Shown one piece after another: positions 47,873 through 56,312 of a DNA stretch of 64,000 nucleotides. The notes under the pieces are model-generated. The model searched no databases. It saw nothing but the letters and a program-made list of their open reading frames with translations, and was not told where the DNA came from. This DNA comes from Streptomyces fumanus. Its GTDB lineage: Bacteria > Actinomycetota > Actinomycetes > Streptomycetales > Streptomycetaceae. The first letter of the stretch is position 1, and every line of letters starts with the position of its first letter. A program made the translations under genes and the position numbers. The stretch covers positions 62,001-126,000 of the forward strand of contig NZ_BNBI01000020.1 in the NCBI RefSeq assembly GCF_014655295.1, read 5' to 3'.

Positions 47873-48859
47873 TCAGCTCTTCTTCGCCGACCCGGCCCCG
47901 TCCTTGATATCGCCCTCGCCGACGGCGTCCCCGGCGGGCTCGCCGTCAGCATGCTCGCCCTCGGCGGACGCGGCCTCCGCGGGCTCCTCCACCGCGGTCT
48001 CCCCCGCGTCGGAGCCGGCCTCCCCGGCACCGGAGTCGGCGTCCGCCCCCGGCTCGACCACCGCCTCGCGCCCCGGCCGCTTCCGCGCCGACAGCACGAT
48101 GTACGTGACCGCCAGCAGGAACACCACCAGCGCGGTCCAGTTGTTCAGCCGCAGGCCGAGGATGTGGTGGGCGTCGTCGACGCGCATGTACTCGATCCAG
48201 AAGCGGCCCGCGCAGTACGCGGCGACGTACAGCGCGAACGCCCGGCCGTGCCCCAGCGTGAAGCGCCGGTCGGCCCAGATCACCAGCAGCGCGACGCCGA
48301 CGCACCACAGGGACTCGTACAGGAACGTCGGGTGGTAGGTGCCGGGGACCCGGCCGCCGTCCGACGAGGTGATCTTCAGCGCCCACGGCAGATCGGTGGC
48401 CCGCCCGTACAGCTCCTGGTTGAACCAGTTGCCCCAGCGGCCGATGGCCTGGGCGAAGGCGATGCCGGGGGCGACGGCGTCGGCGTACGCGGGCATCGGG
48501 ATGCCCCGGCGCCGGGCGCCGATCCAGGCGCCCAGCGCGCCGAGCGCGATCGCGCCCCAGATGCCGAGGCCGCCCTCCCAGATCTTGAAGGCGTCCACCC
48601 AGTTCCGGCCGTCCCCGAAGTACAGCTCGTAGTCGGTGACGACGTGGTAGAGCCGGCCGCCGATCAGGCCGAAGGGAACGGCCCAGACCGCGATGTCGGC
48701 CACCGTGCCGGCCCGGCCGCCGCGCGCGACCCAGCGCTTGTTGCCGTACCAGACGGCGACGAAGACGCCGATGATGATGCAGAGGGCGTAGCCGCGCAGC
48801 GGAACGGGGCCGAGGTGCAGCACTCCGCGCGACGGGCTGGGGATGTAGGCAAGTTCCAT
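47873..48859 (-). CDS. lgt: Prolipoprotein diacylglyceryl transferase
   Basis: 328-aa polytopic membrane enzyme that adds diacylglycerol from phosphatidylglycerol to the lipobox Cys of prelipoproteins, such as those encoded at 13043 and 14326. Conserved features are IPSPSRGVLHLGPVPLRGYALCIIIG, GGRLYHVVTDYELYF, IWEGGLGIWGAI and the signature IGRWGNWFNQELYG. The C-terminal 60 residues form an acidic Ala/Glu-rich tail (GADADSGAGEAGSDAGET and onward), typical of Streptomyces Lgt. TAGCGT 10 nt before the ATG (48870-48875) may be a -10, giving a very short leader. Confidence 0.96.
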   Translation of the reverse strand: MELAYIPSPSRGVLHLGPVPLRGYALCIIIGVFVAVWYGNKRWVARGGRAGTVADIAVWAVPFGLIGGRLYHVVTDYELYFGDGRNWVDAFKIWEGGLGIWGAIALGALGAWIGARRRGIPMPAYADAVAPGIAFAQAIGRWGNWFNQELYGRATDLPWALKITSSDGGRVPGTYHPTFLYESLWCVGVALLVIWADRRFTLGHGRAFALYVAAYCAGRFWIEYMRVDDAHHILGLRLNNWTALVVFLLAVTYIVLSARKRPGREAVVEPGADADSGAGEAGSDAGETAVEEPAEAASAEGEHADGEPAGDAVGEGDIKDGAGSAKKS

Positions 48860-48944
48860 GGCAGGGTCGACGCTACCGTGCCCGGCCGGGCCCGCGCCGG
48901 GCAGCCCGGCTACGGGTGCATAACAGGCGGGGCCGGCGGGGCGG

Positions 48945-49721
48945 CTACGCGTTGGCCTCCCGCACCATCTGCTCCAGTTTCGCGGGGGTCATCGAGCGGT
49001 CCCCGTAGATGCTCTTGCCGTCCAGCAGGACGGTCGGGGTGCCCTGGAAGTCGCCCTTCTGGAAGGCGGCGTCGGACTTCTCCACCCAGGTGCCGTGCGT
49101 GCTCTCGGTGACGCAGCGGCGGAACCGCGGGGTGGTGAGGCCCTCGACCTTGCCGGCCAGCTCGATCAGCTTGTCCTCGTCGGCGAAGGCGTCGTCGGTC
49201 TCGGCGGGCTGGTGGTCGTAGAGCACGTCGTGGTAGGCGGTGAACTTCCCGGCGTCCTGGGCGCAGGCCGCGGCGTTGGCGGCGGTGCGGGAGCCGCTGC
49301 CGCCCATGTTGCCGTCGATGATGGTGGCCAGGTGGTACTCGACCTTGAGCTGTCCGGCCTCGGTCAGCTTGTGGATGGTCGAGCGGTACGCCTGCTCGAA
49401 GCCCTTGCAGGCCGGGCAGCGGAAGTCCTCCCAGACGGTGAGCGTGGACCTGGCGCTCTCCTTGCCGACCGGGATCGCCAGTGCGTCCTTGCCCTGGGCG
49501 CCCGAGGGCGCGACGGCCGGGCCGGACGCCTCGCCGCCGCCCTCGTCCTTGCCCGCGCTCGCCGCGATCACGCCGATCACCGCGGCGAGCGCCAGGACGC
49601 CGGCGACGGCGGTGCCGACGATCAGTGCGCGCCGCCGCTTCTCCGCGCGCTTGTGCTTCTCACGCTCGACCGCCAGTTGCTCGCGGGCGGTGCGCTTTCC
49701 CTCACGGTTCTTCTCGCTCAC
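48945..49721 (-). CDS. Membrane-anchored DsbA-like thiol-disulfide oxidoreductase
   Basis: 258-aa protein with a highly charged cytosolic N terminus (about 30 residues), one membrane helix (about residues 32-54) and an extracytoplasmic thioredoxin-fold domain of the DsbA/DSBA_4 type. The active site CPAC is at residues 102-105 (WEDFRCPACKGFEQ), and the cis-Pro loop is GTPTVLLDGK. Two further Cys (CAQDAG, RRCVTES) may form a second disulfide. It probably forms or isomerises disulfides in secreted proteins. The GTG at 49721 is used. It lies between trpA and lgt on the same strand, but a terminator separates it from trpA. Confidence 0.88.
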   Translation of the reverse strand: MSEKNREGKRTAREQLAVEREKHKRAEKRRRALIVGTAVAGVLALAAVIGVIAASAGKDEGGGEASGPAVAPSGAQGKDALAIPVGKESARSTLTVWEDFRCPACKGFEQAYRSTIHKLTEAGQLKVEYHLATIIDGNMGGSGSRTAANAAACAQDAGKFTAYHDVLYDHQPAETDDAFADEDKLIELAGKVEGLTTPRFRRCVTESTHGTWVEKSDAAFQKGDFQGTPTVLLDGKSIYGDRSMTPAKLEQMVREANA

Positions 49722-49736
49722 ACCCCGCAGAACGAA

Positions 49737-49763
49737 CCGGGGAGGCGCACCGCGCCTCCCCGG
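49737..49763 (-). terminator. Terminator after trpA
   Basis: Perfect 12-bp stem (CCGGGGAGGCGC at 49737-49748, complement at 49752-49763) with a 3-nt loop, 21 bp beyond the trpA stop. It separates the trp genes from the DsbA-like gene. Confidence 0.7.
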
Positions 49764-49784
49764 CCCCAGGTCCACCCGTTCGGG

Positions 49785-50600
49785 TTACGCGGTTCCGCGC
49801 ACGCCCTTCGCCAGCTCCCCGGCGAGCGCGCGGACGCCCTCGACGGCGGCGGCGTGGTCGGGGGCGTCCAGCATCCGCTTGACGAAGGCCGAGCCGACGA
49901 TCACGCCGTCGGCGAAGGCGGCGACCTCGGCGGCCTGCCGGGGGTTGGAGACGCCGAGCCCGACGCAGACCGGCAGGTCGGTGGTGGCGCGGGTGCGCCG
50001 GACCAGGTCCTCGGCCTGCGAGCTGACCGTCTCCCGGGTGCCGGTGACGCCCATCAGGGAGGCGGCGTAGACGAAGCCGCTGCCGGCCGCGGTGATCTCG
50101 GCGAGCCGCCCGTCCTTGCTGCTGGGCGCGACCACGAAGACGGTGGCCAGCCCGTGCTTCTCGGCGTGCTCGCGCCACAGCGCCGACTCCTGCACCGGCA
50201 GGTCGGGCAGGATGCAGCCGGCGCCGCCGGCCTCGGCCAGCTCGGCGGTGAACCGCTCGACGCCGTAGCGGTCGATGGGGTTCCAGTACGTCATCACCAG
50301 CACCGGCTTGCCGGTGGCCGCGTGCGCCTCACGGACCGTGCGCAGCACGTCGGCGATCTTCACGCCGCCGCGCAGGGCGATGTCGTCGGCGGTCTGGATG
50401 ACCGGGCCGTCCAGCACGGGGTCGCTGTGCGGCAGGCCGACCTCGACGATGTCGGCGCCGCCGTCCAGGGCGGCCTTGACGGCCTCGATGCCGCCGTCGA
50501 CGGTCGGGAAGCCGGCCGGGAGGTAGGCGATGAGGGCGGCGCGGCCCTCGGCCTTGGCGGCGGCGAGGGTGTCGTCCAGCAGCCGTACGTTCCCGCTCAC
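49785..50600 (-). CDS. trpA: Tryptophan synthase alpha chain
   Basis: 271-aa TIM-barrel subunit that cleaves indole-3-glycerol phosphate to indole for the beta chain. AALIAYLPAGFPTVDGG and ADIVEVGLPHSDPVLDGP carry the catalytic Glu and Asp; GGAGCILPDLPVQE and GFVYAASLMGVTGTR follow. The GTG start overlaps the trpB stop by 4 bp, giving coupled 1:1 expression. Confidence 0.97.
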   Translation of the reverse strand: MSGNVRLLDDTLAAAKAEGRAALIAYLPAGFPTVDGGIEAVKAALDGGADIVEVGLPHSDPVLDGPVIQTADDIALRGGVKIADVLRTVREAHAATGKPVLVMTYWNPIDRYGVERFTAELAEAGGAGCILPDLPVQESALWREHAEKHGLATVFVVAPSSKDGRLAEITAAGSGFVYAASLMGVTGTRETVSSQAEDLVRRTRATTDLPVCVGLGVSNPRQAAEVAAFADGVIVGSAFVKRMLDAPDHAAAVEGVRALAGELAKGVRGTA

Positions 50601-51880
50601 TTGGCGTCCCCCTCGATCTCGGCGCTGCCGGAGGCGTTCTCGGCGACCTCGGCGTCGGTGTCGTACAGCCCGAAGTAGCGGGCGGCGGTGTCCATGTCCT
50701 TGTCGCCGCGGCCGGAGAGGTTGACGACGATCAGCCCGTCCTCGCCCAGTTCCCGGCCGACCTCCAGGGCGCCCGCGAGGGCGTGCGCGGACTCGATGGC
50801 CGGGATGATGCCCTCGGTGCGCGACAGCAGGCGCAGCGCCTCCATCGCGGCGGCGTCGGTGACCGCGCGGTACTCGCCGCGGCCGGAGTCCTTGAGGTAG
50901 GAGTGCTCGGGGCCGATGCCCGGGTAGTCCAGGCCGGCCGAGATGGAGTACGGCTCGGTGATCTGGCCCTCGTCGTCCTGGAGGACGTAGGAGCGGGAGC
51001 CGTGCAGGATGCCGGGTTCGCCCGCGGAGAGGGTGGCCGCGTGCTCGCCGGTCTCGATGCCGTGCCCGGCCGGTTCGCAGCCGATCAGGCGGACGGACGC
51101 GTCGGGGATGAAGGCGTGGAAGAGGCCGATGGCGTTGGAGCCGCCGCCGACGCAGGCGATCGCGGCGTCCGGGAGCCGGCCGGCCTGTTCCAGCACCTGG
51201 CGGCGGGCCTCGACGCCGATGACGCGGTGGAAGTCGCGGACCATCGCGGGGAAGGGGTGCGGGCCGGCGACGGTACCGAACAGGTAGTGGGTGTGGTCGA
51301 CGTTGGCGACCCAGTCGCGGAACGCCTCGTTGATGGCGTCCTTCAGGGTGCGGCTGCCGGACTTCACGGCGACGACCTCGGCGCCGAGCATCCGCATCCG
51401 GGCGACGTTGAGGGCCTGCCGCCGGGTGTCGACCTCGCCCATGTAGATCGTGCAGTCCAGGCCGAACAGGGCGCAGGCGGTGGCGGTGGCCACGCCGTGC
51501 TGGCCGGCGCCGGTCTCGGCGATCACCCGGGTCTTGCCCATGCGCCGGGTCAGCAGGGCCTGGCCCAGCACGTTGTTGATCTTGTGGGAGCCGGTGTGGT
51601 TGAGGTCCTCGCGCTTGAGGAAGACGCGGGCGCCGCCGGCGTGCGCCGCGAACCGGGGGACCTCGGTGAGCGCCGAGGGGCGGCCGGTGTAGTGGACCAG
51701 CAGGTCGTCGAGTTCGCGGGCGAACTCCGGGTCCGACTTGGCCTTGTCGTACTCGACGGCGACCTCGTCCACGGCGGCGACGAGCGCTTCGGGGATGAAC
51801 TTGCCGCCGTACGCCCCGAAGTAGCCCTCGGGGCTCGGGACCTGGCCCTCCGGGTCGGGGAGGAAGAACTGGCTGGGCAT
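50597..51880 (-). CDS. trpB: Tryptophan synthase beta chain
   Basis: 427-aa PLP enzyme joining indole and serine to give tryptophan. FGAYGGKFIPEAL starts the conserved region. The PLP Lys is in LKREDLNHTGSHKINN; AETGAGQHGVATA and the phosphate loop CVGGGSNAIG are present. The length is typical of the main TrpB1 form. Upstream lies a long hairpin and then trpM. Confidence 0.97.
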   Translation of the reverse strand: MPSQFFLPDPEGQVPSPEGYFGAYGGKFIPEALVAAVDEVAVEYDKAKSDPEFARELDDLLVHYTGRPSALTEVPRFAAHAGGARVFLKREDLNHTGSHKINNVLGQALLTRRMGKTRVIAETGAGQHGVATATACALFGLDCTIYMGEVDTRRQALNVARMRMLGAEVVAVKSGSRTLKDAINEAFRDWVANVDHTHYLFGTVAGPHPFPAMVRDFHRVIGVEARRQVLEQAGRLPDAAIACVGGGSNAIGLFHAFIPDASVRLIGCEPAGHGIETGEHAATLSAGEPGILHGSRSYVLQDDEGQITEPYSISAGLDYPGIGPEHSYLKDSGRGEYRAVTDAAAMEALRLLSRTEGIIPAIESAHALAGALEVGRELGEDGLIVVNLSGRGDKDMDTAARYFGLYDTDAEVAENASGSAEIEGDAK

Positions 51881-51947
51881 GGGTGTACCTCACGGTGAGT
51901 GTGTAGGGAGACACGGATCGCCGTGGGGGCGGGGTGGTCGGGCGACC

Positions 51948-51989
51948 GCGGCTCCGTCGTGGCGGGTCACGCCCACGCGACGGAGTCGC
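51948..51989 (-). promoter_or_regulatory. Long stem-loop between trpM and trpB, possible attenuator or processing site
   Basis: 12-bp arms with one G-U pair (51948-51959 and 51978-51989) and an inner 4-bp GGCG/CGCC pairing form one extended hairpin immediately downstream of trpM. It lies 67 nt ahead of the trpB ATG, in the 113-bp gap. It could partly end transcription after trpM or protect the trpB mRNA. Confidence 0.45.
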
Positions 51990-51993
51990 ACCT

Positions 51994-52191
51994 TCACTGC
52001 AGCCCCGCGCCCCCGAGGAGGCGCCGAGGCCATCGCATCCCGTTCACCTGACCCGGCTCGTCGCCGATGACGTAGCGGACCCGGCGGCCGTGGACCCGGC
52101 GCGCGGGCGCGCGGCAGCCCCGGGGGCGGCAGCCGCGCGCGAGGCGGGCGTACGGGTCCCGGGGCGTGGTCGGGGTCGTCGGCAGGGGCAT
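51994..52191 (-). CDS. trpM: TrpM-like small protein of the tryptophan cluster
   Basis: 65-aa basic protein (MPLPTTPTTPRDPYARLARG, then an Arg/Cys-rich centre and YVIGDEPGQVNGM). By position, between trpC and trpB, and by size it matches the small gene of the S. coelicolor trpCXBA cluster, called trpX and later trpM. From memory, it is reported to affect tryptophan synthesis and morphological development there. No catalytic domain is visible. There is no ribosome-binding site; instead TAGGCT lies 7 nt before the ATG, so it may also be made from a leaderless transcript. Confidence 0.75.
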   Translation of the reverse strand: MPLPTTPTTPRDPYARLARGCRPRGCRAPARRVHGRRVRYVIGDEPGQVNGMRWPRRLLGGAGLQ

Positions 52192-52210
52192 CGGGCCAAG
52201 CCTAGCGGGA

Positions 52211-53020
52211 TCAGCCCCGGCCGTGCCGCAGTGCGGGGTGGGTGCCGGCGGCGACCAGGTCGGCGACGGCGGTCTTGGGGTCCTTGCCGGTCACCAGGGA
52301 CTCGCCGACCAGGACGGCGTCGGCGCCCTCGTTGGCGTAGGCGATCAGGTCGTGGGGGCCGCGGACGCCGGACTCGGCGACCTTCACCAGGCCCTCGGGG
52401 ATCTCCGGGGCGACGCGCTCGAAGGTGCCGCGGTCGACCTCCAGCGTCTTGAGGTTGCGGGCGTTGACCCCGATGACCTTGGCGCCGGCCTCGACCGCGC
52501 GGTCCACCTCGTCCTCGTCGTGCACCTCGACCAGCGGGGTCAGGCCGATGGACTCGGCGCGCTCGATCAGCGACTCCAGGGCCGACTGCTCCAGGGCGGC
52601 GACGATCAGCAGCGCCAGGTCGGCGCCGTACGCGCGGGCCTCCCAGAGCTGGTACGAGGTGACGATGAAGTCCTTGCGCAGCACGGGGATGTCCACGCGG
52701 GCGCGGACGGCCTCCAGGTCGGCCAGCGAGCCGCCGAAGCGGCGCTGCTCGGTGAGGACCGAGATGACGGCGGCGCCGCCCGCCTCGTAGTCCGCGGCGA
52801 GCGCGGCCGGGTCGGCGATCGCGGCCAGCGCGCCCTTGGACGGGCTGGAGCGCTTGACCTCGCAGATCACCTTGACGCCGTCGCCCTTGAGCGCGGCGAG
52901 CCCGTCCCGGGCGGCGGGTGCCTTGGCCGCGCGCTCCTTGAGCTCGTCGAGGCTGACGCGCGCCTGCCGCTCCGCGAGGTCGGCACGGACTCCGTCGATG
53001 ATCTCGTCGAGCACACTCAC
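52211..53020 (-). CDS. trpC: Indole-3-glycerol phosphate synthase
   Basis: 269-aa TIM-barrel enzyme that closes the indole ring from carboxyphenylamino-deoxyribulose phosphate. VICEVKRSSPSKG contains the catalytic Lys, with PVLRKDFIVTSYQLWEARAYGAD, LVEVHDEDE and VIGVNARNLKTLEVD following. It is a stand-alone TrpC without a fused TrpF domain. The GTG start is at 53020. trpM follows after 19 bp. Confidence 0.97.
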   Translation of the reverse strand: MSVLDEIIDGVRADLAERQARVSLDELKERAAKAPAARDGLAALKGDGVKVICEVKRSSPSKGALAAIADPAALAADYEAGGAAVISVLTEQRRFGGSLADLEAVRARVDIPVLRKDFIVTSYQLWEARAYGADLALLIVAALEQSALESLIERAESIGLTPLVEVHDEDEVDRAVEAGAKVIGVNARNLKTLEVDRGTFERVAPEIPEGLVKVAESGVRGPHDLIAYANEGADAVLVGESLVTGKDPKTAVADLVAAGTHPALRHGRG

Positions 53021-53141
53021 GCGAGCGGCCCCCTTCCAGACGGTTTACTTCTTCACGGCCTCTCCCGATGGTATCCGCAGCAGGGCGGGGGCCACGCATC
53101 CGGTTGACGCCGGTCCCATTACCTGGGATTTCGCGGGGTGA

Positions 53142-53594
53142 TCAAGGGTGGAGCCAGCCACCGAACGGCAGGTTCCGGACAACGGTGAAGACCAGCAGCA
53201 GCGCGCCCAGCGACCACAGGTGGACCGGTCCCGGTCCGGGCCGCGGCGGCCGGCCCCGGGCGGCGCGCACCACCCAGACGGCCCACAGCGCGGCGAAGCC
53301 CAGGTAGGCGGCGACGGCCAGGGCGTTGGCCTGGAGGGCGGCCGGCAGGTCGCCGTGGACGACGGCGTGGGCGCTGCGCAGGCCGCCGCAGCCAGGGCAG
53401 TACAGGCCGGTCAGGCTCAGCAGCGGGCAGGCGGGGTAGTGGCCGGGCTCGTTCGGGTCGACCGCGCCGACGTAGGCGAAGGCGGCGGCGACGGCGGCGA
53501 GCACCCCGGCCGGGACGGCCAGCCGGGCCGCGCGGCCGGGCGCGCGCGAGGGCGGGTGCGTGGGGTCCCGGCGGTCGGCGTCCATGTCCGGCAT
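53142..53594 (-). CDS. DUF2752-family small membrane protein
   Basis: About 150-aa membrane protein with three helices. The DUF2752 signature is clear: YPACPLLSLTGLYCPGCGGLRSAHAVVHGDLPAALQANALA, including the CPGCGGLR motif. Function is unknown. The start is placed at MPDMDADRR (53594), with MDADRR (53585) as the alternative; neither has a clear ribosome-binding site. It lies 121 bp upstream of trpC on the same strand. Confidence 0.85.
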   Translation of the reverse strand: MPDMDADRRDPTHPPSRAPGRAARLAVPAGVLAAVAAAFAYVGAVDPNEPGHYPACPLLSLTGLYCPGCGGLRSAHAVVHGDLPAALQANALAVAAYLGFAALWAVWVVRAARGRPPRPGPGPVHLWSLGALLLVFTVVRNLPFGGWLHP

Positions 53595-53684
53595 TGTGCC
53601 CCGCACGCGCGCGAGGGGCGGTCCCGGCACTCTCGGTGCCGGCCGCCCCTCGGCCGGGTCGTCCGCGTCGCCGCGCGCCGCCGG

Positions 53685-53942
53685 TCAGACTTTGATGCCG
53701 GCCGGCCGGTGCTGGCCCGGGTCGGTGGTCTTGTGCACGGGGTGCGCGTCCTTCGGCTGGCCCATGCCCATCATGCGCATGATGCCGCCGACGACCGCGC
53801 CGAGGAGGGTGAGCGCGATGCCGACCCAGAAGCCCACCGGCTGGGCCGCCACCATGAAGACGCCCGCGATGCAGAAACCGATGAAGGCGATGATGACACC
53901 GGTCCAGGCGGCCGGGGTGTGGCCGTGGCTGCTGTCCGCCAT
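53685..53942 (-). CDS. HGxxPAAW-family small membrane protein
   Basis: 85-aa protein with the name-giving motif HGHTPAAW at residues 7-14, two membrane helices (GVIIAFIGFCIAGVFMVAAQPVG and ALTLLGAVVGGIM) and a polar C-terminal tail. It is conserved beside trp genes in actinobacteria; its function is unknown. GAGGAG lies 7 nt before the ATG. Confidence 0.88.
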   Translation of the reverse strand: MADSSHGHTPAAWTGVIIAFIGFCIAGVFMVAAQPVGFWVGIALTLLGAVVGGIMRMMGMGQPKDAHPVHKTTDPGQHRPAGIKV

Positions 53943-54128
53943 TGCATGCTCCTCGTTGCTGTGTACGTGTCTGAGCAGGACGCTCGGGCTCATTCTCGCG
54001 TACGCGCGCGCGTGCCGTGAGTTCGGGGTGCGCAACGCGGCACCCGGGTGACACGCCGACCCGAGTGCCCGCGCGGAGCCGGCCGAACCGCGCCCGGCGG
54101 GGTCGCTCAGGCGCCGGTGGGGTCCGCT

Positions 54129-54770
54129 CTAGGCGCCGGTGGGGTCCTCGCCGCGGTCCAGGGCCTTCCACAGGTCCTCGGGGCGGTCCGGGTCGGCGGG
54201 GCGGGCGGCGCGGCGGGGGCGGGGGGCGCCGGAGCGCTCGTAGCGGCCGGACATCGCGGGCCAGAGCCGGCCGTAGCGCAGGGCGAGGAGGCCGGCCAGC
54301 AGGATCAGGGCGCCGCCGGCGGCGGCGACGTAGGGCCAGGCGGTGTGGGTGAGGGCGTGCACGGTGGCCGAGGTGTCGCCGGCCGCCCGGGCGGCCTTCT
54401 CGTCCAGGGCGGAGCCGTCGGAGGCGCCGAGCAGGGCGGCGGCGACGGTCCCGGCGCCGCACAGCGCGAGCAGCGCGGCGACGGCGGCCCGGCCGGCCCG
54501 GCGGACGGCGAAGACGGCGACGAGCGCGGCGAGGCCCACTATGGCGAGCGCGGCGGGGACGCCGGTGACGTCACTGCCCTGGGCGGTCAGCGGGAAGTCG
54601 CCGCCGGCCACCGTCGCGGTGCCCTCGGACCACCGCTGCCGGGTGGCCAGCAGGGCGACGGCCGCGCCCAGGGCTCCGCTCAGCAGCGCCAGGGCGAGAC
54701 TCCGGCGGCCGGCCCGGGAGGGTCGCGCGGCGTCGGGACGGGGGTGCGGTACGGCAGTCACGTACTCCAC
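54129..54770 (-). CDS. Trp-operon-associated membrane protein (TIGR02234 type)
   Basis: 213-aa membrane protein with four helices (LALALLSGALGAAVALLA, VPAALAIVGLAALVAVFAVR and others) and RQRW in the first outer loop. It corresponds to the actinobacterial family always found near trpE (Trp_oprn_chp). A role in tryptophan handling is only inferred from location. The GTG at 54770 or 54761 may be the start. The last 17 bp of the gene are duplicated just past the stop. Confidence 0.87.
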   Translation of the reverse strand: MEYVTAVPHPRPDAARPSRAGRRSLALALLSGALGAAVALLATRQRWSEGTATVAGGDFPLTAQGSDVTGVPAALAIVGLAALVAVFAVRRAGRAAVAALLALCGAGTVAAALLGASDGSALDEKAARAAGDTSATVHALTHTAWPYVAAAGGALILLAGLLALRYGRLWPAMSGRYERSGAPRPRRAARPADPDRPEDLWKALDRGEDPTGA

Positions 54771-54778
54771 TATCGCCT

Positions 54779-54808
54779 GAACCCCGGGCGGAGCGTCACC
54801 CGGGGTTC
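54779..54808 (-). terminator. Hairpin after trpE
   Basis: Perfect 10-bp stem, GAACCCCGGG (54779-54788) and CCCGGGGTTC (54799-54808), in the 52-bp gap between trpE and the next gene on the same strand. It may end or attenuate the hisI-trpE transcript. Confidence 0.6.
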
Positions 54809-54822
54809 ACGTGAGAAGCGCC

Positions 54823-56301
54823 CTACCGGGCGAGCCGGTTCGCGGTGTGCACCGCGCGGAGCACCGCCGCGGCCTTGTTGCGGCACTCGGTGTCCTCGGC
54901 GACCGGGTCGGAGTCGGCGACGATCCCGGCGCCCGCCTGCACATGGGCGGTGCCGTCGCGCAGCAGGGCGGTGCGGATGGCGATGGCGGTGTCGGAGTCG
55001 CCGGCGAAGTCGAGGTAGCCGACGCAGCCGCCGTACAGGCCCCGGCGGGAGGGTTCGAGTTCGTCGATGATCTGCAGGGCGCGCGGCTTGGGGGCGCCGG
55101 AGAGGGTGCCGGCCGGGAAGCAGGCGGTGAGCACGTCGAAGGCGGTGCGGCCGGGGGCGACGCGTCCGGTGACCGTCGAGACGATGTGCATGACGTGGGA
55201 GTACCGCTCGACGGACATGAAGTCGACGACCTCGACGGAGCCGGGTTCGCAGACCCGCCCCAGGTCGTTGCGGCCGAGGTCGACCAGCATCAGGTGCTCG
55301 GCGCGCTCCTTGGGGTCGGCGAGCAGTTCCTCGGCGAGCGCCTGGTCCTCCTGGGGGGTGGCGCCCCGGTGCCGGGTGCCGGCGATGGGGTGCAGCATGG
55401 CCCGGCCGTCCTCGACCTTGACCAGCGCCTCGGGGGAGGAACCGACGACGTCGAAGCCGTCGAAGCGCAGCAGGTACATGTACGGGGAGGGGTTGGTGGC
55501 CCGCAGCACCCGGTACACGTCGAGGGCGCTGGCGGTGCACGGCGTCTCGAACCGCTGGGAGGGGACGACCTGGAAGGCTTCGCCCGCGCGGATGCGTTCC
55601 TTGATGTCCTCGACGGCCTCCCGGAAGTCGGGGCCGCCCCAGCGGGCGGTGTACTCGGGCAGCTCGGAGGGCGGCAGCGCGGCCGGGGGCTGGGCCACCG
55701 GGCGGGAGAGGTCGGCCTCCATGGCGTCCAGGCGGGCGACGGCGTCGGCGTACGCCTCGTCGACGCCGGTCTCCCGGTCGTTGTGGTTGATCGCGTTGGC
55801 GATCAGCAGGACCGAGCCCTCCCAGTGGTCCATCACGGCGAGGTCGCTGGTGAGCAGCATGGTCAGCTCGGGCAGCTTGAGGTCGTCGCGGTCGCCGGGG
55901 CCGAGCTTCTCCAGGCGGCGGACGATGTCGTAGCCGAGGTAGCCGACCATGCCGCCGGTGAACGGGGGCAGGCCCTCCTGGCGGGGGGTGTGCAGGGTCT
56001 CGACGGTGGCGCGCAGCGCGGCGAGCGGGTCGCCGTCGACGGGGACGCCGACGGGCGGGGTGCCCAGCCAGTGGGCGCGGCCGTCGCGCTCGGTGAGGGT
56101 GCCGGCGCTGCGGACGCCGACGAAGGAGTAACGGGACCAGGACCGTCCGTTCTCCGCGGACTCCAGCAGGAAGGTGCCGGGGCGTTCGGCGGCGAGCTTG
56201 CGGTAGAGCGCGACCGGGGTGTCGCCGTCGGCGAGGAGCTTGCGGGTGACGGGGATGACCCGGGTGTCGGTGGCCAGCTTGCGGAACGTGTCGAGGTCCA
56301 T
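54823..56301 (-). CDS. trpE: Anthranilate synthase component I
   Basis: 492-aa chorismate-utilising enzyme that makes anthranilate, the first step of tryptophan synthesis. GTFLLESAENGRSWSRYSFVG includes the LLES motif of tryptophan feedback binding. The catalytic part has FQVVPSQRFE, NPSPYMYLL, PIAGTRHRG, LVDLGRNDLGRV, CFPAGTLSGAPKPRA and GCVGYLDF. No trpG gene is in the window. The gene begins 11 bp after hisI, so it is expressed with a histidine gene and has no room for its own leader-peptide attenuator. Confidence 0.97.
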   Translation of the reverse strand: MDLDTFRKLATDTRVIPVTRKLLADGDTPVALYRKLAAERPGTFLLESAENGRSWSRYSFVGVRSAGTLTERDGRAHWLGTPPVGVPVDGDPLAALRATVETLHTPRQEGLPPFTGGMVGYLGYDIVRRLEKLGPGDRDDLKLPELTMLLTSDLAVMDHWEGSVLLIANAINHNDRETGVDEAYADAVARLDAMEADLSRPVAQPPAALPPSELPEYTARWGGPDFREAVEDIKERIRAGEAFQVVPSQRFETPCTASALDVYRVLRATNPSPYMYLLRFDGFDVVGSSPEALVKVEDGRAMLHPIAGTRHRGATPQEDQALAEELLADPKERAEHLMLVDLGRNDLGRVCEPGSVEVVDFMSVERYSHVMHIVSTVTGRVAPGRTAFDVLTACFPAGTLSGAPKPRALQIIDELEPSRRGLYGGCVGYLDFAGDSDTAIAIRTALLRDGTAHVQAGAGIVADSDPVAEDTECRNKAAAVLRAVHTANRLAR

Positions 56302-56312
56302 GGCCGCAGACC

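Noticed and set aside
48870..48875. Leaderless promoter for lgt
   Set aside because: TAGCGT is present 10 nt before the ATG, but no -35 element is visible, so it was only mentioned with the gene.
56302..56312. Leader-peptide attenuator for trpE
   Set aside because: Only 11 bp separate hisI from trpE, with no room for a leader peptide or hairpins.
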